Shown here piece after piece: positions 58,911 through 64,000 of a stretch of 64,000 nt of DNA (position 1 is its first letter; each line of letters starts with the position of its first letter). The notes under the pieces were generated by a model. That model worked only from the letters and a program-made list of their open reading frames with translations. It was not told the DNA's origin and did no database searches. The DNA is from Paractinoplanes durhamensis (GTDB lineage Bacteria; Actinomycetota; Actinomycetes; Mycobacteriales; Micromonosporaceae), in assembly GCF_016862175.1 (NCBI RefSeq), contig NZ_BOML01000032.1:1-64000 (forward strand). The letters run 5' to 3'. The translations under genes were made by a program, and so were the position numbers.

Positions 58911-59771
58911 GTGGGCCGACCAACTTCTACCGCGCGGCGCGAGCTCGGCAGCGAGCTGCGCCGGCTTCGTGGCGAGCGTCGCGGTGCGACGGTCGCCACC
59001 GCGCTGGGCTGGTCCGAGTCGAAGCTGAGCCGGATCGAGACGGCCCACACCGCGATCACCGAGGACGATCTCGACCGCCTGCTGACCACCTACGGCGTCC
59101 GGGTGGAAGATCGCGACCGGCTGCGCGATCTGGCCCGTCGCGGCCGGGACCGGGCCTGGTGGACGCAGTACCGGTCGTCGGTGCCCGACCCGTACGACGA
59201 ATATCTCGCCCTGGAGGGCGAGGCCTGTCTGATCGGCGAGTGGGAGGCGCAGGTCGTGCCGGGCCTGCTGCAGACCGGGGAGTACGCCCGGGCGGTGATC
59301 GAGGCCGGCGCCGACGTGGACGATCCGGATGTGATCCAGCGCCGGCTCGCGCTGCGGATGGCCCGCCAGGCGGTGCTGACCCGGGACCCGCCGCCGATGT
59401 TGCGGATGGTTCTCGACGAGGCGGTGCTCTACCGGGAGGTCGGCGGCCGGGACGTGTTGCTGCGTCAGTTGGCCCGGCTCACCGAGGACAGCCGGCGGCC
59501 CGGCATCGAGCTGTTGATCCTGCCGTTCTCGGCCGGTGCGCACGCCGGGCAGACCGAGTCGTTCATGGTTCTGGACTTCGCGGAGGGCACCCGCGCCCCG
59601 GTCGTCCACATCGAAGGGCTGACCGGAGGTCTCTTCCGAGTGAAGCCCGGCGAACTCGAGGTCTACCGCGACGCCCTCAACGACCTGCGGAAACGCTCAT
59701 TGTCGCCAGAAGACAGCCGAACGGCTATCGCTGAAAGGGAGGACGCCCTCCGCGTTTCGGCCACTTCTTGA
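58911..59771 (+). CDS. XRE-family regulator with DUF5753 (Scr1-type)
   Basis: 286 residues. HTH at about 8-65 (LGSELRRLRGERRGATVATALGWSESKLSRIETA) followed by the DUF5753 domain (ALEGEACLIGEWEAQVVPGLLQTGEYARAVI to the end). GTG 58911 starts the conserved GRPTSTARRELG. Pairs with the DUF397 gene 39 bp downstream, the usual two-gene module of actinomycetes, proposed to work like an antitoxin/regulator couple in development. Confidence 0.9.
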   Translation: MGRPTSTARRELGSELRRLRGERRGATVATALGWSESKLSRIETAHTAITEDDLDRLLTTYGVRVEDRDRLRDLARRGRDRAWWTQYRSSVPDPYDEYLALEGEACLIGEWEAQVVPGLLQTGEYARAVIEAGADVDDPDVIQRRLALRMARQAVLTRDPPPMLRMVLDEAVLYREVGGRDVLLRQLARLTEDSRRPGIELLILPFSAGAHAGQTESFMVLDFAEGTRAPVVHIEGLTGGLFRVKPGELEVYRDALNDLRKRSLSPEDSRTAIAEREDALRVSATS

Positions 59772-59810
59772 GCTGAAATGGGAGTGCCTCAATCCTGGAA
59801 GGGGACTGCC

Positions 59811-60008
59811 ATGCAGGACGCCAATCTCACCTGGCGTAAGAGCACTCGGAGTGGTGCCGCGGGGCACTGCGTCGAGGTCGCGAATGTTCCGGCGGCCGTG
59901 CTGATGCGCGACTCGAAGGACGCCGACGGTCCCGTGCTCTCGTTCGCCGCGCCCCAGTGGGGCGGCTTCATCGCGGGTGTCCGGGCCGGTGAGTTCGACC
60001 GCGCCTGA
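59811..60008 (+). CDS. DUF397 protein
   Basis: 65 residues: LTWRKSTRSGAAGHCVEVANVPAAVLMRDSKDADGPVLSFAAPQWGGFIAGVRAGEFD is the DUF397 pattern. ATG 59811 is preceded by GGAAGGGGA; the earlier in-frame ATG is not needed. Partner of the XRE-DUF5753 gene. Small, soluble; function in pairs is thought regulatory. Confidence 0.92.
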   Translation: MQDANLTWRKSTRSGAAGHCVEVANVPAAVLMRDSKDADGPVLSFAAPQWGGFIAGVRAGEFDRA

Positions 60009-60020
60009 TCCGCGTTCCGA

Positions 60021-60050
60021 GGGCGGCCCTGATTCGGGGCCGCCCTTTTT
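60021..60050 (+). terminator. rho-independent terminator after DUF397
   Basis: GGGCGGCC (60021-60028), 9-base loop, GGCCGCCC (60038-60045) and TTTTT (60046-60050). A textbook intrinsic terminator closing the XRE-DUF397 unit before efeU. Confidence 0.93.
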
Positions 60051-60108
60051 CTTGTCTTGTGACCTACAAAACGTAGGACCCCCTTGACGGGACTTCCGGC
60101 TGTCTGGC

Positions 60109-60127
60109 TAAGGTATGCCCAACCTAA
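60109..60127. promoter_or_regulatory. iron box (IdeR/DmdR-type) before efeU
   Basis: TAAGGTATGCCCAACCTAA is close to the 19-bp IdeR/DmdR consensus TTAGGTTAGGCTAACCTAA. It follows TTGACG (60084-60089), where the -10 would be, so iron-loaded repressor would block transcription of efeUOB. A second TTAGGGTCGCCTTAG-like stretch lies at 60129-60143. Confidence 0.82.
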
Positions 60128-60155
60128 CTTAGGGTCGCCTTAGCTTCGGAGTGAC

Positions 60156-60989
60156 ATGTTCGCCACCTACCTCATCGGCCTGCGCGAGGGGTTGGAGGCC
60201 ACTCTGGTGGTCAGCATCCTCGTCGCGTTCCTGGTCAAATCCGACCGCAAGGACAAGCTGAAGCTGGTGTGGATCGGCGTCGCCGCGGCCGTGGCGATCT
60301 CGGTCCTGTTCGGCTGGCTCCTCAGCTACACCGAGACCACGCTGCTCAAGGACTTCAAGCAGCAGGAGAGTTTCGAGGCGATCACCTCGATCGCGGCGGT
60401 CTGCTTCGTCACCTGGATGATCTTCTGGATGCGGCGGGCGGCCCGCGGCATCGCCGGTGAGCTGCGCAACAAGCTCGAGGACGCGCTGGCGGTCGGCTCG
60501 TTCGCGGTCGGCTTCATGGCGTTCCTGGCGGTGGTCCGCGAGGGCCTGGAGACGTCGCTGATCTTCTACGCCGCGGTGCAGGGCGCCGACCTCAACGGGG
60601 GGCCGCTGGTCGCGCTGCTCGGGGGCATCGCGACCGCGATCCTGATCGGCTATCTGATGTTCGCGACGGCGGTCCGGATCAACCTGTCGGTCTTCTTCAA
60701 GTGGACCGGCGTGCTGCTCATCCTGGTCGCCGCCGGCATCTTCAAGTACGGCGTGCACTCGTTGCAGGAGGCCGAGTTCCTGCCCGGCATCGGCAACATG
60801 GCGTACGACGCGGCGAGCTTCCTCGACCCGTCCACCTGGTACGCGACCCTGCTCGCCGGAATGTTCAACATCACCCCGCAGCCGAGCGTGCTCGAGATCG
60901 TGGCCTGGGTGCTCTATCTCATCCCCGCCCTGGTCTTTTTCCTCTGGCCGGCCCGCAAGCCGGTCAAGGCCGAACCCGCCCCCGCATAG
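60156..60989 (+). CDS. efeU: EfeU/FTR1-type ferric/ferrous iron permease
   Basis: 277 residues with about seven membrane helices and the two REGLE motifs (REGLEATLVVS near 10-14 and VVREGLETSLIFY near 127-131) that bind iron. Inner-membrane component of EfeUOB. ATG start; 9 bp before efeO, so one operon under the iron box. Confidence 0.95.
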   Translation: MFATYLIGLREGLEATLVVSILVAFLVKSDRKDKLKLVWIGVAAAVAISVLFGWLLSYTETTLLKDFKQQESFEAITSIAAVCFVTWMIFWMRRAARGIAGELRNKLEDALAVGSFAVGFMAFLAVVREGLETSLIFYAAVQGADLNGGPLVALLGGIATAILIGYLMFATAVRINLSVFFKWTGVLLILVAAGIFKYGVHSLQEAEFLPGIGNMAYDAASFLDPSTWYATLLAGMFNITPQPSVLEIVAWVLYLIPALVFFLWPARKPVKAEPAPA

Positions 60990-60998
60990 GAGAGACAC

Positions 60999-62123
60999 GT
61001 GCGCCGCACCCCTTTGATTCTCGCGCTGGTCACGGTCAGCGCCGTCGCCGCCTGTGGCGACAAGTCGGATGACACCGCCGCGTCCGCCGGCGGCCCGATC
61101 GCCGTCAAGGCCTCCGACACGGCCTGCGAGGTCGGCAAGAACACCCTCGACGCCGGCACCCACGTCTTCCAGATCGCCAACTCGGGCAACAAGGTCACCG
61201 AGTTCTACGTCTACGCGGCCGGCGACCGGGTGATGGGCGAGGTCGAGAACATCACCCCCGGCCTCTCCCGCGAGCTGCGTGTCGAGCTGCCCGCCGGCAC
61301 CTACCAGACCGCCTGCAAGCCGGGCATGATCGGCGCCGGCATCCGGGCCGACCTGACCGTCTCCGGCTCGGCGGCGCCGCTCACCGAGGACGCCGCGCTG
61401 GCGCAGGCGACCGAGAGCTACAGCCGCTACATCACCTCGCAGAGCGAGGCGCTGGTCGAGAAGACCACCGACTTCGTGACCGCGGTCAAGGGCGGCGACA
61501 TCGAGAAGTCGAAGACGCTGTTCCCGATCGCCCGCACCTACTACGAGCGGATCGAGCCGGTCGCGGAGATCTTCGGTGACCTCGACCCGAAGATCGACGG
61601 CCGCGAGGACGACGCCACCGCCGAGCTGCCCTTCTCCGGCTTCCACAAGATCGAGAAGGACCTCTGGGCGACCAAGGACATCAGCAAGGACGGCCCCGTC
61701 GCCGACCAGCTGCTGACCGACGTCAAGGAGGTCGTGGCCAAGGCCAAGGCCGAGAAGCTGTCCCCGCTGCAGCTGGCCAACGGCGCCAAGGAACTGCTCG
61801 ACGAGGTCGCCAACAGCAAGATCACCGGCGAGGAGGACCGCTACTCGCACACCGACCTGTGGGACTTCGCGGCGAACGTGGACGGCTCGCAGGCGGCGGT
61901 CGCGGCTCTGCGCCCGGCCCTTGAGCAGCGCAACCCCGACCTGGTCAAGCAGATCGACACCGCCTTCACCAACGTCGACAACGAGCTCGCGAAGTACCGC
62001 GTCGGCGACGGATGGAAGTACCAGAACGAACTCTCCCAGACCGAGCTGAAGGGCCTCTCCGACGTGATCAACGCGCTCGCCGAGCCGATCAGCAAGATCG
62101 CCGGGGTCATCGCCCAGAAGTAG
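60999..62123 (+). CDS. efeO: EfeO iron-uptake lipoprotein (cupredoxin + M75 domain)
   Basis: 374 residues. Lipoprotein signal with lipobox AVAAC near residue 15-19; an N-terminal cupredoxin-like domain (about 28-120), then the all-helical imelysin/M75 domain with HTDLWDF and related residues that bind iron. Extracellular, anchored, hands iron to EfeU. GTG start with GGAGAG upstream. Confidence 0.94.
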   Translation: MRRTPLILALVTVSAVAACGDKSDDTAASAGGPIAVKASDTACEVGKNTLDAGTHVFQIANSGNKVTEFYVYAAGDRVMGEVENITPGLSRELRVELPAGTYQTACKPGMIGAGIRADLTVSGSAAPLTEDAALAQATESYSRYITSQSEALVEKTTDFVTAVKGGDIEKSKTLFPIARTYYERIEPVAEIFGDLDPKIDGREDDATAELPFSGFHKIEKDLWATKDISKDGPVADQLLTDVKEVVAKAKAEKLSPLQLANGAKELLDEVANSKITGEEDRYSHTDLWDFAANVDGSQAAVAALRPALEQRNPDLVKQIDTAFTNVDNELAKYRVGDGWKYQNELSQTELKGLSDVINALAEPISKIAGVIAQK

Positions 62124-62130
62124 GTTTCTC

Positions 62131-63384
62131 ATGTCGTCTTCGCAAGTGTCGCGCCGGCGAGCCATCGCGCTCGCCGGTGCCGGTGTGGCCGGTGTGGCCG
62201 GCGCCGCTGCCATCGGTGGTGCCCTGGCCCGCCAGGACTCCGCGCCGTCCGCCGCCCCGGTCGCCGACCAGGTGGCGTTCTACGGGCCGGTACAGGCCGG
62301 CATCGTCACGCCGGCTCAGGACCGGCTGCATTTCGTCGCGTTCGACGTCCTCACCAAGGACCGCGATCGCCTGATCCAGCTGCTCAAGGACTGGACCGCG
62401 GCCGCCGCCCGGATGACTGCGGGCAAGGATGCCGGCGAGGTCGGCGCCGTCGCCGGGATCCTCGAGGCGCCGCCGGACGACACCGGCGAGGCCATCGGCC
62501 TGCCCGCCGCCGGGCTCACCATCACCATCGGCTTCGGGCCCACGCTGTTCCGCGACGCCACCGGCAAGGACCGCTTCGGCCTGGCCGCGCGCAAGCCGGC
62601 CGCGCTGGCCGACCTGCCGCACTTCCCGGGTGACACCATCGACGCGGCCCTCTCCGCCGGCGACATCGGCGTGCAGGCCTGCGCGAACGATCCGCAGGTG
62701 GCGGTGCATGCGATCCGCAACCTGGCCCGGATCGGGATGGGCGTGGTCAGCGTGCGCTGGTCGCAACTCGGCTTCGGGCGGACGTCGTCCACCTCGACCA
62801 CCCAGGCGACGCCGCGCAACCTGTTCGGCTTCAAGGACGGCACCGCCAACCTCAAGGCCGAGGAGACCGACCTGCTGCGCGAGCACCTGTGGGCGGCGAC
62901 CGGGGACGGGCCGGAGTGGATGGCCGGCGGGTCGTACATGGTGACCCGCAAGATCCGGATGCTGATCGAGACGTGGGACCGTACCTCGCTCGGCGAGCAG
63001 GAGGACATCGTCGGCCGGACCAAGGGCGAGGGTGCCCCGATCGGCCAGGGCCAGGAGTTCGACGAGCCGGACCTGACGTCGACCTCGATCCTGGCCGACG
63101 CACACGTCCGGCTGGCCCACCCGACCACCAACTCCGGCGCGCACCTGCTGCGCCGCGGCTACAACTTCGTGGACGGCTCGGACGGGCTCGGCCGGCTCAA
63201 CGCGGGGTTGTTCTTCATCGCGTACCAGCGGGATCCGCGTACGCATTTCGTACCCATTCAGCTGAATCTTGCCCGGCACGACGCGATGAACGAGTACCTC
63301 CGGCACGTCTCCAGTGGCCTTTTCGCCTGTCCTCCCGGCGTCAGCGGGCCGGACGATTACTGGGGCCGTGCCCTTTTCGCGTAG
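62131..63384 (+). CDS. efeB: EfeB DyP-type haem peroxidase
   Basis: 417 residues. Twin-arginine signal SRRRAIALAGAGVAG; DyP signature GFKDGTANLKAEE (GxxDG with distal Asp) and later haem ligand His region in the C-domain. Exported folded by Tat; oxidises ferrous iron or haem for uptake. Last gene of efeUOB. Confidence 0.95.
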   Translation: MSSSQVSRRRAIALAGAGVAGVAGAAAIGGALARQDSAPSAAPVADQVAFYGPVQAGIVTPAQDRLHFVAFDVLTKDRDRLIQLLKDWTAAAARMTAGKDAGEVGAVAGILEAPPDDTGEAIGLPAAGLTITIGFGPTLFRDATGKDRFGLAARKPAALADLPHFPGDTIDAALSAGDIGVQACANDPQVAVHAIRNLARIGMGVVSVRWSQLGFGRTSSTSTTQATPRNLFGFKDGTANLKAEETDLLREHLWAATGDGPEWMAGGSYMVTRKIRMLIETWDRTSLGEQEDIVGRTKGEGAPIGQGQEFDEPDLTSTSILADAHVRLAHPTTNSGAHLLRRGYNFVDGSDGLGRLNAGLFFIAYQRDPRTHFVPIQLNLARHDAMNEYLRHVSSGLFACPPGVSGPDDYWGRALFA

Positions 63385-63387
63385 CTT

Positions 63388-63405
63388 CCGGCGGCCTTCC
63401 GCCGG
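63388..63405 (+). terminator. hairpin after efeB
   Basis: CCGGCGG-CCTT-CCGCCGG, directly after the efeB stop; no T-run. Probable end of the efe operon, before the mtrA promoter. Confidence 0.5.
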
Positions 63406-63460
63406 CAAGATCGGCACCGGGGTACGCGGTACCGGGGAGGACAGTGCAATATTGGACCGC

Positions 63461-64000
63461 ATGAGAGCCCGGGTACTCGTCGTCGATGACGACCCAGCGT
63501 TGGCCGAGATGCTCGGCATCGTTCTGCGGAGCGAGGGTTTCCTGCCCTCCTTCGTCGCCGACGGCGAACGCGCCCTGGCCGCCTTCCGGGAGAGCCGGCC
63601 GGACATCGTGCTGCTCGACCTGATGCTGCCCGGCATGAGCGGCATCGACGTGGCGCGGGCGATCCGCGCCGAGTCCGGCATCCCGATCGTCATGCTCACC
63701 GCCAAGAGCGACACCGTCGACGTGGTGCTCGGTCTCGAGTCCGGCGCCGACGACTACGTGGTCAAGCCGTTCAAGCCCAAGGAGCTGGTGGCGCGGATGC
63801 GTGCCCGCCTGCGCCGGGGCGAGGACGCGGCGCCGGAGATGCTCACCATCGGGCCGCCCGGCAACCAGATCACCATCGACGTCCCGGCGCACACCGTGTC
63901 CCGCGACGACGAGGAGGTCAAGCTGACCCCGCTCGAGTTCGACCTGCTGGTCGCGCTCGCCCGCAAACCGCGGCAGGTGTTCACCCGCGAGGTGCTGCTC
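63461..64000 (+). CDS. mtrA: response regulator MtrA, 3' end outside the window
   Basis: 180 residues visible from ATG 63461, with no stop before the window ends. Opens MRARVLVVDDDPALAEMLGIVLRSEGF, keeps the receiver Asp in LLDLMLPG, Thr in MLTAK and Lys in VVKPFKPKEL, then the OmpR winged helix begins (KLTPLEFDLLVALARKP). MtrA controls cell-division and development genes; the partner mtrB would lie beyond the edge. Neighbour of ahcY as in mycobacteria, apart from the inserted genes. Confidence 0.94.
   Translation, partial: MRARVLVVDDDPALAEMLGIVLRSEGFLPSFVADGERALAAFRESRPDIVLLDLMLPGMSGIDVARAIRAESGIPIVMLTAKSDTVDVVLGLESGADDYVVKPFKPKELVARMRARLRRGEDAAPEMLTIGPPGNQITIDVPAHTVSRDDEEVKLTPLEFDLLVALARKPRQVFTREVLL

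Noticed and set aside
62107..63714. 535-codon minus-strand open frame across efeB and mtrA
   Set aside because: It lies opposite two clearly recognised genes (DyP peroxidase and MtrA), with low-complexity Arg/Gly-rich translation typical of antisense frames.

Overview
The window is about 70% G+C, uses GTG and TTG starts freely, has GTGA/ATGA stop-start overlaps, and carries actinobacterial markers (WhiB, FbiC/CofD/CofE, MtrA, DUF397, DUF3499, DUF5753 regulators). It looks like the chromosome of a filamentous actinomycete, most likely a Micromonosporaceae member such as an Actinoplanes relative. No rRNA, tRNA, CRISPR array or insertion-sequence transposase was seen.

Left part (1-31 kb, mostly accessory). 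It opens with a YefM-YoeB toxin-antitoxin pair beside a frameshifted acyl-CoA dehydrogenase remnant. A TetR regulon follows (esterase; divergent MFS transporter, CocE/NonD hydrolase and DUF3237 protein) with three copies of one operator. From 6.4 to 13.8 kb lies a nitrogen-assimilation operon: GmaS-like glutamine synthetase homologue, three N-methylglutamate-synthase-like subunits, a monomeric sarcosine-oxidase-type flavoenzyme, an XRE-cupin regulator and an Amt transporter. This can be read as a methylamine-to-glutamate route. Next come two Methyltransf_19 proteins, an archaeal-type ATPase with its own operator array, two c-di-GMP proteins and an MpaB-type protein with a TetR regulator. A five-gene set at 23.0-25.6 kb looks like a type VII-secretion-linked toxin-immunity module with carrier and toxin on separate genes.

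Centre (27-46 kb). LexA, ManC, a glycosyltransferase and a TIGR03089 protein are followed by a GH64-like lipoprotein, an acetoacetyl-CoA synthetase and a 1271-residue membrane protein with an acidic repetitive tail full of Thr-Gln-Val-Ile/Val motifs. Coenzyme F420 genes (fbiA, fbiB and, after a membrane protein gene, fbiC) lead into whiB2. A 53-bp tandem duplication separates fbiB from a NUDIX gene.

Right part (45.6-64 kb, conserved backbone). whiB2, a DUF1025-family protein, DUF3499, manB, a Trm112-like protein, an SIS-domain protein, manA, ahcY and mtrA run in an order resembling mycobacteria, with manC further left. Inserted into this frame are an aldehyde dehydrogenase unit, a CDF transporter, a 512-bp element with 112-bp inverted arms upstream of ahcY, an XRE-DUF397 pair, and the iron-regulated efeUOB operon. 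The mannose genes together would supply GDP-mannose; ahcY recycles S-adenosylhomocysteine.
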